The position numbers were made by a program, and so were the translations under genes. From the NCBI GenBank assembly GCA_023384575.1, contig JAHDVP010000001.1, positions 55,443-119,037 on the forward strand: DNA of 63,595 bases, read 5' to 3'. The notes below the pieces were generated by a model. It had not been told where the DNA came from. It did not search any database and saw only the letters and a program-made list of their open reading frames with translations. This document shows positions 37,435 to 45,278 of the stretch, piece after piece (the stretch's first letter is position 1; each line of letters opens with the position of its first letter). Origin of the DNA: Acidobacteriota bacterium (GTDB taxonomy: Bacteria > Acidobacteriota > Vicinamibacteria > Vicinamibacterales > JAFNAJ01).

Positions 37435-38612
37435 CACGTCGCGACGATGCCGCCGAAGTCGGCGGCGCCGACCCGCTCGACGCCGAGATGGGCCACCGGC
37501 CGGTGCCGGTTACGGTGCCGTGGTTCACGCCTCTCTTCCGATCGCGGGCCGCGCTCGGCATGAGGCCCATCACCGCGCCCGCGGTGCTGTTCGTTCCACT
37601 GGGGTACCTGATGGGGCCCTCGGTCGCGGGGATCCTGTCGCAGACGGCCGTGGCACAGCTCGACCCGGTGGTGTCGGTCGCGCTCGCCGCGCTCGGGGTG
37701 TTCGTGGGCCTCGCGCTCGACCTCCGCACGGCCGACGCGCGGCGCCTGTTCGTCGCGGCGAGTGCCGAGGCCTCGATCACGGTGGCGACGGTAGCGGTGT
37801 TTACGGGCCTGCTGCTGTGGCAGTGGCAGCTCCCGCTCGGGGTCGGCGCCACGTTCGTCGCCCTGGTCCTGGGAGTTTCGGCCTCGGCGTCGTCGGCCAC
37901 GAGCGCCGCGGCGGGCCCTCATCCGTCGCTCGGCGTTGCGTCGCGAATCGCCGACCTCGACGACGTCCTGCCGATCGCGATCGGTGCCGGCCTCGTGGCA
38001 TCGCTTGCCGCGACGTCGTTTGGTGATGGCGTGCGTCTGCTCGTCCTGACGGCCGCCCTCGGGCTCACGATCGCCGTCGCGGGCTGGCTGCTCTTCGAAC
38101 GAGCCCGGTCGGCTGCCGAACGCGTCGTGTTCGTCGGCGGCGCGTTGATGCTGCTCGGCGGCGCGGCGGCCTACCTGTCGCTCTCGCCCCTGATGACGGG
38201 GATGGTGGCCGGGCTCTTCTGGACGTTCTCGCCGGGACGGGCCGACCAGGTAATTCGCGAGGACGTGCAGAGGCTCCAGCACCCGCTGGTGGTGCTGCTG
38301 CTCATCACCGCGGGCGCCAGCCTGGTGTACAGCCCGCTCGCGCTCTGGCTCTTCGCCCCGTTCACGGTCTTCCGGCTCACCGGCAAGCTGCTCGGCGGGC
38401 GGGCGGCGGTGGGCCTGTCGGGCGGGCTCGCGCCCGCCGATCTTGGCGCGTGGCTGCTGCCGCCGGGCCTGCTCGGGATCGCCTTCGCCCTCAACGTGGA
38501 GCAGGTCGGGGCCTCACCGGCCGGCGGCGCGCTGCTCTTCGCCGTGGTCGTGGGATCGATTGCCAGTGAAGTGATCGCGGTCGCCGTCGCCCCGGGGAGA
38601 GGTCGCGACTGA
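37431..38612 (+). CDS. Cation/proton antiporter-like membrane protein (CPA2/Kef-related), divergent
   Basis: 393 residues from a GTG overlapping the preceding stop. There are about ten to eleven hydrophobic spans, with a soluble 40-residue N-terminus. AVLFVPLGYLMGPSVAGIL and ALGVFVGLALDLRTADARR resemble the G-x-x-x-GP and L-x-x-G-L-E/D motifs of CPA2 exchangers, though weakly. Half-lengths and some conserved charges differ from the next gene product, and no RCK/TrkA-N regulatory domain follows. Substrate unknown; Na+ or K+ against H+ is the family expectation. The stop overlaps the next ATG (TGATG), so the two are probably made together and could form a heterodimer. Confidence 0.65.
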   Translation: MTRRDDAAEVGGADPLDAEMGHRPVPVTVPWFTPLFRSRAALGMRPITAPAVLFVPLGYLMGPSVAGILSQTAVAQLDPVVSVALAALGVFVGLALDLRTADARRLFVAASAEASITVATVAVFTGLLLWQWQLPLGVGATFVALVLGVSASASSATSAAAGPHPSLGVASRIADLDDVLPIAIGAGLVASLAATSFGDGVRLLVLTAALGLTIAVAGWLLFERARSAAERVVFVGGALMLLGGAAAYLSLSPLMTGMVAGLFWTFSPGRADQVIREDVQRLQHPLVVLLLITAGASLVYSPLALWLFAPFTVFRLTGKLLGGRAAVGLSGGLAPADLGAWLLPPGLLGIAFALNVEQVGASPAGGALLFAVVVGSIASEVIAVAVAPGRGRD

Positions 38613-39931
38613 TGCGCCGGCTGCTCGCCCTGTCGATCCTGCTCGCGACCGTCTGGGTCGTGCGGACCACGGGAACCGAGGACGTGGCCGCGCGGGGCAC
38701 GGCGCTGGCGCTCGGCTTCGCGCTGATCGCCGCGGCGCTCGCAGGCGACCTGATCGAACGCCTGCGCCTGCCGCGGATCACGGGATACCTGCTCTTCGGC
38801 ATGCTGTGCGGGCCGTACATTCTGAACCTGATCAACCGGCCGATGGCGCGCGACCTGCAGCTGGCCAACGGGCTCGCGGTGGCCCTCATCGCCTTCATCG
38901 CCGGCCTCGAGCTGAACTTCGCCCGGCTGCGGCCGCGGCTCGCGGCCATGATGCGGCTGGGTGCCACCATGCTGCTCGTCATGTACGCCGGGCTCGGCAG
39001 CCTCTTCTGGATTGCCTGGCCGTGGATTCCGATCCTGCCCGAGGCGACAGGTGTGGCCCGCCTGGCGCTCGCCTTGCTGACAACGACCGTGGTCGTGAGC
39101 TTCTCACCCACCGTGACCATCGCCGTGATCGCGGACAGCCGCGCACGCGGTCCGCTGAGCGAGCTGACGGTTTCGATCGTGGTCTTCGCCGATCTGGTGC
39201 TCATCCTGTTCTTCACGCTGGCGATGCAGTTCGTGCGCTGGGCACTCGGAGACGCCGCGGCCGGTGACGTCAGCCTGCTCGGCAGCCTGCTGTGGGAGAT
39301 CATCGGGTCGTTCGCCTTCGGCGCGGCCGTCGGGTCGGTGTTCGCGTTGTATCTTCGCTACGTGGGACGCGAGTTGACCGTGGTCCTGCTCGGCCTCTGT
39401 GTGCTGCTGAGCGTGGTCGGCCGGGCGCTGCACTTCGAACCGCTGCTCGCGGCACTCGCCGCCGGCCTCGTGGTCGAGAACATCGCGCCGCCGCGCGGCG
39501 ACGCCTTGAAGTCGGCGGTCGAACGAGGATCGCTGCCTGTACTCGTGGTGTTCTTCGCGGCAGCCGGGGCGTCGCTTCAGCTCGATGCCCTCGCGACCAT
39601 CGGCCTCGTCGCCCTGCTCCTCGCGGGGGCGCGGGCCGTCGCCATCTGGCTCGGGGCGCGTGTTGCCACCCGAGCCTCAGGCATCGACCCGGAGCACGGA
39701 CGCCTCGTCTGGATGGGGCTGGTCTCGCAAGCGGGGGTGACGCTGGGGCTCTCGGCGCTCGTGGCCAGCGAGTTCCCGACCTGGGGCCGTCCTCTCGAGA
39801 CGATGGTCGTGGCCCTGATTGCGTTTCACCAACTCGTCGGACCGGTCCTCTTTAAGCAGGCCCTCGTGCGGGCCGGGGAGGTCGGCCGAGGCGAACGTGA
39901 GCTGGTCCCAGCACCAAGACCGGCAACCTGA
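38612..39931 (+). CDS. Cation/proton antiporter, CPA2 (Kef/NapA-type) membrane domain
   Basis: 439 residues with about 12 to 13 hydrophobic spans. Clear family motifs: LIERLRLPRITGYLLFGMLCGP (Gly-Pro end of the second span), AFIAGLELNF, FSPTVTIAVIADSRARGPLSE and, near the C-terminus, WMGLVSQAGVTLGLSALV. It exchanges Na+ or K+ for protons across the inner membrane. It lacks the C-terminal TrkA-N domain of KefB/C. It is the last gene of the PDZ-antiporter-antiporter operon and is convergent with the small exported protein gene. Confidence 0.85.
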   Translation: MRRLLALSILLATVWVVRTTGTEDVAARGTALALGFALIAAALAGDLIERLRLPRITGYLLFGMLCGPYILNLINRPMARDLQLANGLAVALIAFIAGLELNFARLRPRLAAMMRLGATMLLVMYAGLGSLFWIAWPWIPILPEATGVARLALALLTTTVVVSFSPTVTIAVIADSRARGPLSELTVSIVVFADLVLILFFTLAMQFVRWALGDAAAGDVSLLGSLLWEIIGSFAFGAAVGSVFALYLRYVGRELTVVLLGLCVLLSVVGRALHFEPLLAALAAGLVVENIAPPRGDALKSAVERGSLPVLVVFFAAAGASLQLDALATIGLVALLLAGARAVAIWLGARVATRASGIDPEHGRLVWMGLVSQAGVTLGLSALVASEFPTWGRPLETMVVALIAFHQLVGPVLFKQALVRAGEVGRGERELVPAPRPAT

Positions 39932-39944
39932 AGGGCGAACCCTC

Positions 39945-39969
39945 GCCGGTCGGTCCCGCGACCACCGGC
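39945..39969. terminator. Hairpin between convergent antiporter and small exported-protein genes
   Basis: GCCGGTCGGTC-CCGC-GACCACCGGC pairs with one bulge and a 4-nt loop, in the 51-bp gap between two converging genes. There is no T-run. Confidence 0.4.
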
Positions 39970-39982
39970 CCGGCAGCGGTGG

Positions 39983-40513
39983 CTACCTCGGCTGAGGCTG
40001 CGGCGGGCGTTGATCGTAGATGCGGCGGGCGTCCTCGCGCGCGCGGCGCTCCTCGGCCTCGCGCCGCCGCTTCTCGGCTCGCTCGTAGGCCCACTGTGCG
40101 GCCGCGAACGCCAGGCTCGACAGCGACATCGTCGGGCTGCGGAACGCCTGCGGCGTCGTGAGGTCGAGGAACTCGCGGTGGGTCATGCCGCCGTACTGGA
40201 CCGCCCCCGAGGTGAAGTCGAAGCCCTGCAGCACGTCGATGCGGGCGGACTTCCCGTAGACCTCGATGTAGTAGTTGAGCCGCAGCTCGTCGTCGCCCCG
40301 CGACCGCTCCCTGGCCTCCTCGCGCTCGAGCAGCGTTCGAACGCGGCTCACCGAGAGCGGCCAGTCGTCGGATGGCTGGGGCGTCGGCGTGGTCTGGCCT
40401 TCGGCCTGCCGTGGCGACCGACGCGCGTCTGGCAACGGCTGACCCGCCAGGGCCGCTGGAAGCCCGAGGCAGGCCGCCAACGACACGACCCGCATGACGA
40501 TCCCGTGCACCAT
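39983..40513 (-). CDS. Small exported protein of unknown function
   Basis: 176 residues from the ATG at 40513; an ATG at 40495 is nearly as good. A signal peptide (MRVVSLAACLGLPAALAGQP) is followed by a Pro-rich linker and a Glu/Arg-rich helical stretch (RVRTLLEREEARERSR). A compact central domain follows (RLNYYIEVYGKSARIDVLQG, then GAVQYGGMTHREFLDL), and then a highly charged coiled-coil-like tail (ERAEKRRREAEERRARED). I do not recognise the family. It follows iscA by about 36 nt on the same strand, so it may be the last gene of the sulfur operon, but a periplasmic protein there has no obvious job. Confidence 0.65.
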   Translation of the reverse strand: MVHGIVMRVVSLAACLGLPAALAGQPLPDARRSPRQAEGQTTPTPQPSDDWPLSVSRVRTLLEREEARERSRGDDELRLNYYIEVYGKSARIDVLQGFDFTSGAVQYGGMTHREFLDLTTPQAFRSPTMSLSSLAFAAAQWAYERAEKRRREAEERRAREDARRIYDQRPPQPQPR

Positions 40514-40549
40514 GCCTTCTTTGGACGCGCGCAGCCGACGTTCAGCCGG

Positions 40550-40885
40550 TCAGACCGAGAACGACACACCGCAGCCGCACGTACCCTTGGCGTTCGGGTT
40601 CTCGAAGAAGAAGCCCTTGCTGAGGAGGCCGGTGTCGTAATCGAGCGTCGTGCCGCCCAGGAACCGCAGGCTCTTGGGGTCGACGAACACTCTCGCGTCG
40701 TGGCCCCCCTCGAGCACGGTGTCGGTCGGCCGCGGCTCGGCCTCCCAGGCGAAGACGTAGCTCATGCCGGAGCACCCGCCCGCCTTGACGCCAACGCGCA
40801 GGCCACCGCCGGCGAGCCCCTGCCTGTCGAGCAGCTTGCGAATCTGCCGGCTGGCGTTGTCCGAGATCTGAATCATCGCGTTCAT
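40550..40885 (-). CDS. iscA: A-type iron-sulfur carrier protein (IscA/HesB family)
   Basis: 111 residues (ATG at 40885; a second at 40876 is possible). The three family cysteines are visible: one in VKAGGCSGMSY and two in the C-terminal GTCGCGVSFSV. These bind an Fe-S cluster or iron for delivery to target apo-proteins. It lies 48 nt after iscS in the same direction, so it is supplied with sulfur by its neighbour. IscU is not encoded between them, which is unusual for an isc operon. Confidence 0.92.
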   Translation of the reverse strand: MNAMIQISDNASRQIRKLLDRQGLAGGGLRVGVKAGGCSGMSYVFAWEAEPRPTDTVLEGGHDARVFVDPKSLRFLGGTTLDYDTGLLSKGFFFENPNAKGTCGCGVSFSV

Positions 40886-40933
40886 TTTATCGCGACCGTC
40901 GGGCGCGTGGACCGCTGGTCGAGATCGGCCCGC

Positions 40934-42103
40934 CTACAGGCCCAGCTCTGCCCGGAGCTCACGCAGCCGGGCCACCACGCTGGCCACCTTCTCGACCGCG
41001 TAGTCGACCTCCGCCTCGGTCGTCGTCCGGCCGAGGCCGAAACGGATCGACGCCATGGCCAGCTCGTCGTCGAGGCCGAGGGCCGTGAGGACGTGCGAGG
41101 GCGCCGCCTTCGCGGTCGAGCACGCCGAGCCCGACGAGACGGCGAGATCGTCGAGCGCCATCCCCAACGACTCGCTTTCGATGTCGGGGAAGCTCACGTT
41201 GAGGTTGTGCGGCAACCGGTGCTCGAGCGAGCCGTTCACCCGCAGCGTGGGCACGCGGGCGATGAGGCCGGCGAGCAACCGGTCGCGCAGCGCGGCGAGG
41301 CGCCGGCCCTCGGTGGCGAGGAGCTCGCCGCCGATCTCGACGGCCTCGCCGAATCCGACGATGGCCGGCACGTTCAACGTGCCCGACCGCAGCCCGCGCT
41401 CGTGGCCCCCGCCGTGGATGATCGCCGTGACGTCGAGCCCTGACGCCTTGCGCCGGACGTAGAGCGCGCCCACTCCCTTCGGGCCGTAGAGCTTGTGGCC
41501 GGTGAACGACACGAGGTCGACGCCAAGGTCGTCGACATCGAACGGCACCTTGCCGATGGCCTGCGACGCATCGGTGTGCACGAAGACGCCGCGGTCGCGC
41601 GCGAGGCGCGCGATCTCGCGAATCGGCTGGAGCACGCCGATCTCGTTGTTTGCGGCCATCACCGAGACGAGCACGGTGCCGTCGGTGAGCGCGGCGGCCA
41701 CCGCGGCGGCGTCGACGATCCCGTCGGGTCCGACCGGCAGGTAGGTCACCGCACAGCCGCCCGCCTCCAGGTACCTGCAGGTGTCGAGCACCGACTTGTG
41801 CTCGGTCTGCACGGTGACGATGTGCGTGCCGCGCGCGCGACAGCCCTGCGCCACGCCCTTCAGGGCGAGGTTGTTCGACTCGGTCGCCCCACTCGTGAAG
41901 ACGATCTCGGTGTGGCTGGCGCCAATGCCGCGTGCGCACTGTTCGCGGGCTTTCTCGACGGCCTGCGCCGCCTCCCATCCGTATCGATGGTTACGGCTCG
42001 CCGCGTTGCCGAAGCGCTCCGAGAAGTAGGGCAGCATGGCCTCGAGCGCCCGCGGGTCGACGGGCGTCGTGGCGTGGTAGTCGAGGTAGATTGGTGGCGG
42101 CAT
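40934..42103 (-). CDS. iscS: Cysteine desulfurase (IscS/NifS family)
   Basis: 389 residues. PLP-enzyme features: YLDYHATTPVDP at the N-terminus, FTSGATESNNLALKG, HTDASQAIGKVPFDV, the PLP lysine in SFTGHKLYGPKG, and the catalytic loop Cys in SSGSACSTAKAAPSHVL. It takes sulfur from cysteine as a persulfide and passes it on, leaving alanine. Likely acceptors in this operon are IscA and the rhodanese domain of the ubiquitin-like/E1 fusion protein encoded two genes upstream. It starts 18 nt after iscR. Confidence 0.95.
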   Translation of the reverse strand: MPPPIYLDYHATTPVDPRALEAMLPYFSERFGNAASRNHRYGWEAAQAVEKAREQCARGIGASHTEIVFTSGATESNNLALKGVAQGCRARGTHIVTVQTEHKSVLDTCRYLEAGGCAVTYLPVGPDGIVDAAAVAAALTDGTVLVSVMAANNEIGVLQPIREIARLARDRGVFVHTDASQAIGKVPFDVDDLGVDLVSFTGHKLYGPKGVGALYVRRKASGLDVTAIIHGGGHERGLRSGTLNVPAIVGFGEAVEIGGELLATEGRRLAALRDRLLAGLIARVPTLRVNGSLEHRLPHNLNVSFPDIESESLGMALDDLAVSSGSACSTAKAAPSHVLTALGLDDELAMASIRFGLGRTTTEAEVDYAVEKVASVVARLRELRAELGL

Positions 42104-42121
42104 GAGGGGCGGGCCGCCCGC

Positions 42122-42583
42122 TCACCGGGGGGCGGGAGGGCGGCGGCTGATCGTGAGCGGCGACGCCGCGGGTGGCGGCGCGTCGTGGGCGATCTCGAAG
42201 ATGCTGCAGGCGGCGAGCGCCGTCAGGATGCGGTCCTTGATCCGCCAGAGCGGGTCGCGAATGCTGCACTTGGCGTACTGATCGCAGTTCTCGTCGTCGG
42301 TCGCGCAGGCGGTGACCGTGAGCGGGCCGTCGACGGCCTGGATGACGTCGGCCACCGAGATCAACGTCGCCGGGCGGGCCAGCGCGTACCCGCCTCGCGT
42401 GCCCTGCTGCGAGACGAGCAGCGACTTTCGCGCCAGCCGCTGCAGCACCTTGGCCATCAGCTCGACGGGAATGTCGTACTGCTCGGCAATCTCGCGCGCG
42501 CTCGTCGACCCGCTGTCGGCGTTGAGCGCCAGGTGCTTCATGGCCATCAACGCGTAGTCGGCCTTCTTCGAGAGCCTCAGCAT
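42122..42583 (-). CDS. iscR: Rrf2-family transcription regulator, IscR-like
   Basis: 153 residues. The winged helix occupies the first 70 residues (RLSKKADYALMAMKHLAL, STSAREIAEQYDIPVELMAKVLQRL, GTRGGYALARP). Three cysteines spaced C-x6-C-x5-C (CATDDENCDQYAKC) match the cluster ligands of IscR. The Pro-rich C-terminus is unconserved. In known systems the Fe-S form represses the isc operon. Its place inside this operon, 13 nt after the fusion gene and 18 nt before iscS, supports autoregulation. No IscR operator was identified. Confidence 0.9.
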   Translation of the reverse strand: MLRLSKKADYALMAMKHLALNADSGSTSAREIAEQYDIPVELMAKVLQRLARKSLLVSQQGTRGGYALARPATLISVADVIQAVDGPLTVTACATDDENCDQYAKCSIRDPLWRIKDRILTALAACSIFEIAHDAPPPAASPLTISRRPPAPR

Positions 42584-42596
42584 CGGACGACTTTCT

Positions 42597-44063
42597 TCAG
42601 TACTTCGGCTGGGACGGATCGATCTTGTCGATCCACTCGAGGATCCCGCCCTTCAGATTGACGGCCTGCACGAACCCCTTGTTCTGCAGGAAGCCGACCG
42701 CCCGCGCGCTGCGCACGCCGGAACGGCACATCACGACCCACTCGGCCCCGGCGTCGAGCTCGGCGTACCGCTTCGGCAGCTCGCCGAGTGGCAGCAGGAT
42801 CGCGCCGTCGAGACGGCAGATCTGCAGCTCGTGCGGCTCGCGCACGTCCAGGATGGGCGGCCGGTCGCCTCGATCGAGGCGCGCCTTCAACTCTTCGACC
42901 GTGATCTCGGGGACCACCAATCCTCCCGATGCCGATGCCGACGCCGGCGATGCCGCCGCGGGGGCCGGCGAGACCCCGCAGAACTGCTCGTAGTCGATGA
43001 GCGCCCGCACCGTCGGCTCGGGGCCGCACACCGGGCAGGCGGGATCCTTTCGGATCTTCAGCTCACGGAAACGCATGCGCAGCGCGTCGTAGAGCAGGAA
43101 CCGTCCGACGAGCGGCTCGCCGACGCCGAGCACGATCTTGATGGCCTCCGTGGCCTGAATCGTCCCAATGATACCCGGCAGGACGCCAAGCACGCCACCC
43201 TCGGCGCAGCTCGGCACGAGCCCCGGCGGTGGAGGTTCCGGGTACAGGCACCGGTAGCAGGGGCCGTCCTTCGTTGCGAAGACCGACGCCTGCCCCTCGA
43301 AGCGGAAGATGCTGCCGTACGCGTTCGGCTTACCGAGCAGCACGCAGGCGTCGTTCACCAGGTAGCGTGTCGGAAAGTTGTCGGTGCCATCGACGATGAC
43401 GTCGTAGTCCGCGAAGAGATCCAGCGCGTTCTTCGAGGTGAGTGGCGTCTCGTAGGTCTCGACCCGCACCTCGGGATTGAGCGCCGTCAGTCGGTCGCGC
43501 GCCGAGTCGAGCTTGGGCCGGCCGACGTCCGGCGTGCCGTGCAGCACCTGCCGCTGCAGGTTGCTGAAGTCGACGACGTCGAAATCGACGATGCCGATCC
43601 GGCCCACCCCGGCAGCCGCGAGGTAGAGCGCCGCCGGTGAACCGAGGCCGCCGGCCCCGATGCAGAGCACGCTCGCCTGCTTGAGCCGCCGCTGCCCGTC
43701 CATGCCGACCTCGGGCATGATCAGGTGGCGGCTGTACCGCTTCACCTCGTCGTGACTGAGCACCGGCGGCATGGCGACGGCGGCCTCCGACCCACCTGCG
43801 ACCGAGGGGATGATGCTCAGCGTGTCGCCGGGCTTGACGGGCGTGGCTTCCTTCTCGAGATAGCGGATGTCCTCGTCGTTCAGGTAGACGTTGACGAAGT
43901 GCCGCAACCGGCCCTCTTCGGTGTACAGGTGCCTGCGGAGGTCGGCGTACTTCGCCGTCAGCCCGGCAAGGGCCTCGCCGACGGTCGCGCCCTCGACCTC
44001 GACGACGTCGAGATGATCGGTGAACGGGCGCAGCGGCGTGGGGATGTGGATGGGTGTCGGCAT
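42597..44063 (-). CDS. Ubiquitin-like carrier - E1-like activating enzyme - rhodanese fusion (CysO-MoeZ-like)
   Basis: 488 residues from the ATG at 44063, chosen because MPTPIHIPTPLRPFTDH matches the CysO N-terminus. Residues 1-91 are a ThiS/MoaD/CysO-type ubiquitin-like domain (HFVNVYLNDEDIRYLE, SIIPSVAGG) whose Gly-Gly (90-91) is internal. Residues 105-360 are the ThiF/MoeB adenylating domain: GAGGLGSPAALYLA nucleotide loop, DFDVVDFSNLQRQ, DGTDNFPTRY, and zinc ligands CYRC and CPVC. Residues 390-488 are a rhodanese with CRSGVRSA. In Mycobacterium, MoeZ adenylates and thiocarboxylates separate CysO for cysteine synthesis; here carrier and enzyme are one chain. The iscR-iscS-iscA genes downstream would supply persulfide. 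Whether the carrier is cut free or acts in cis is unknown. Confidence 0.88.
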   Translation of the reverse strand: MPTPIHIPTPLRPFTDHLDVVEVEGATVGEALAGLTAKYADLRRHLYTEEGRLRHFVNVYLNDEDIRYLEKEATPVKPGDTLSIIPSVAGGSEAAVAMPPVLSHDEVKRYSRHLIMPEVGMDGQRRLKQASVLCIGAGGLGSPAALYLAAAGVGRIGIVDFDVVDFSNLQRQVLHGTPDVGRPKLDSARDRLTALNPEVRVETYETPLTSKNALDLFADYDVIVDGTDNFPTRYLVNDACVLLGKPNAYGSIFRFEGQASVFATKDGPCYRCLYPEPPPPGLVPSCAEGGVLGVLPGIIGTIQATEAIKIVLGVGEPLVGRFLLYDALRMRFRELKIRKDPACPVCGPEPTVRALIDYEQFCGVSPAPAAASPASASASGGLVVPEITVEELKARLDRGDRPPILDVREPHELQICRLDGAILLPLGELPKRYAELDAGAEWVVMCRSGVRSARAVGFLQNKGFVQAVNLKGGILEWIDKIDPSQPKY

Positions 44064-44241
44064 GGGCGTCTGATCCAGGGTTCGGTCGACTCGTCGCGCC
44101 TCGTCGTCGGCGGCGGCGCGGCTGCGGCACGCGATGGCAGGCCTCCATTGTCGGGCGACACGCCCGCGCCACGAAGCCCCGACCGTGTCATACGGGCCCG
44201 TCGTGCGCGGGTGGCCGCAATCTCCGACCGAATGAGTCGCC

Positions 44242-44247
44242 ATTATA
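44242..44247 (-). promoter_or_regulatory. Candidate -10 box (TATAAT) before the CysO-MoeZ-like gene
   Basis: A consensus TATAAT on the minus strand directly follows the stop of the upstream hypothetical gene, leaving a roughly 180-nt leader before the fusion gene. The -35 region is poor. It suggests the sulfur operon can be transcribed apart from the upstream gene. The leader (44064-44241) holds no gene I recognise. Confidence 0.35.
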
Positions 44248-44682
44248 TCAAGGAAGGGCCGGACCTGGCGTGGCCAGCGGGTAGAGGCGGACCATCTCGA
44301 CGAGCTTCACGCCGCGCGTCTGGTAGGGCGCGACGATCCGCTGCGTCTTGAGGTACTGAAGCATGCCCTCGTCCGCGTAGTCGGGCGGACCGATGTGGTC
44401 GAGCCCCGAGAGGCGCGCCTCGAGGTCCTTGAGGCCGAGCGCGGGCACCACGCGCGTTCGGCGAAGGGGCAGCCAGCCCATCCAGCGGGTTACCTCGACC
44501 TCGTCGCGCGAGGCGAAACCGACGAACACCTCGTTGCTGAGAAAGGCATAGCCCTGTTCGGCGCGGCTCGCGGGGGAGTCGGCCACACGCAGGAACGCGA
44601 CCTCGGGCATCGTCCGAAGCGCCGCCACGAGGGCCTCGGTGAAGTCGCCGTCGCCCGACCAGTCCGCCGTCTCGATCTGCAT
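44248..44682 (-). CDS. Conserved-looking cytoplasmic protein of unknown function
   Basis: 144 residues, no signal peptide or membrane span. Features: acidic N-terminus (MQIETADWSGDGDFTEAL), GYAFLSNEVFVGFASRDEVE in the centre, and ARLSGLDHIGPPDYADEGMLQYLKTQ followed by a hydrophobic C-terminus. The high density of well-formed secondary structure and typical codon use indicate a real gene. I do not recognise the family. It lies 180 nt upstream of the ubiquitin-like/E1 fusion on the same strand; a role with that system is only suggested by position. Confidence 0.7.
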   Translation of the reverse strand: MQIETADWSGDGDFTEALVAALRTMPEVAFLRVADSPASRAEQGYAFLSNEVFVGFASRDEVEVTRWMGWLPLRRTRVVPALGLKDLEARLSGLDHIGPPDYADEGMLQYLKTQRIVAPYQTRGVKLVEMVRLYPLATPGPALP

Positions 44683-44846
44683 GCGCGTCCCTCAGGCGGT
44701 CTCCGACGATCCTGCCGGCCGTCGCCGGGCGCACCCGTGTGTCGAGAGACGGGTGAACCGGGCGCAGTCGCCGCAGGAGCCAGTGTAGCGCGACGGGCGC
44801 ACGGCAGCCGATGCGGTATGCTGGGTCGCCGGGGACGGATGCACCG

Positions 44847-45278
44847 ATGATGGAGACTGCCGAGATTCGCCGCCGCCTGCTGCAGACGATCGACCGCGCG
44901 CGGCGAGAGAACGCCGTGCACCGGCAGGAGGCCGACACGGCGTCACGCCACTTCGATCGGTTCCTGTCGCAGGTGGCCGCGCCGATCTTCCGCACCCTGG
45001 CGCAGGCGCTCCGGGCCGAGGGTCATGCCTTCCAGGTCGCGACGCCGGCCGGTGCGATCCGCCTCGTCTCGGAACGATCGCCCGAGGACTTCATCGAGCT
45101 CGAGCTCGACACGACCCGGCGTCCCGTCGCGATTCTCGGACGCACGAGACTCGCACGCGGGCGACGGCTGATCGATCGCGAGTCGGTGTTCTTCCAGGGG
45201 CCCGCGGTCGACCAGCTCGAGGACGATCACGTGCTCGAGTTCCTGCTGAAAGAGCTCGAGCCGTTCGTCGAGCGTTGA
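44847..45278 (+). CDS. Small cytoplasmic protein of unknown function
   Basis: 143 residues from the ATG at 44847; earlier in-frame starts exist. The first 45 residues are helical and charged (ETAEIRRRLLQTIDRARREN), likely coiled coil. The rest alternates beta and helix (HAFQVATPAGAIRLVSERSP, FIELELDTTRRPVAILG, LEFLLKELEPFVER). No known motif. It is divergent from the unknown gene at 44248, and its last 52 nt overlap the methyltransferase gene tail to tail. A TATGCT box lies about 25 nt upstream. Confidence 0.65.
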   Translation: MMETAEIRRRLLQTIDRARRENAVHRQEADTASRHFDRFLSQVAAPIFRTLAQALRAEGHAFQVATPAGAIRLVSERSPEDFIELELDTTRRPVAILGRTRLARGRRLIDRESVFFQGPAVDQLEDDHVLEFLLKELEPFVER

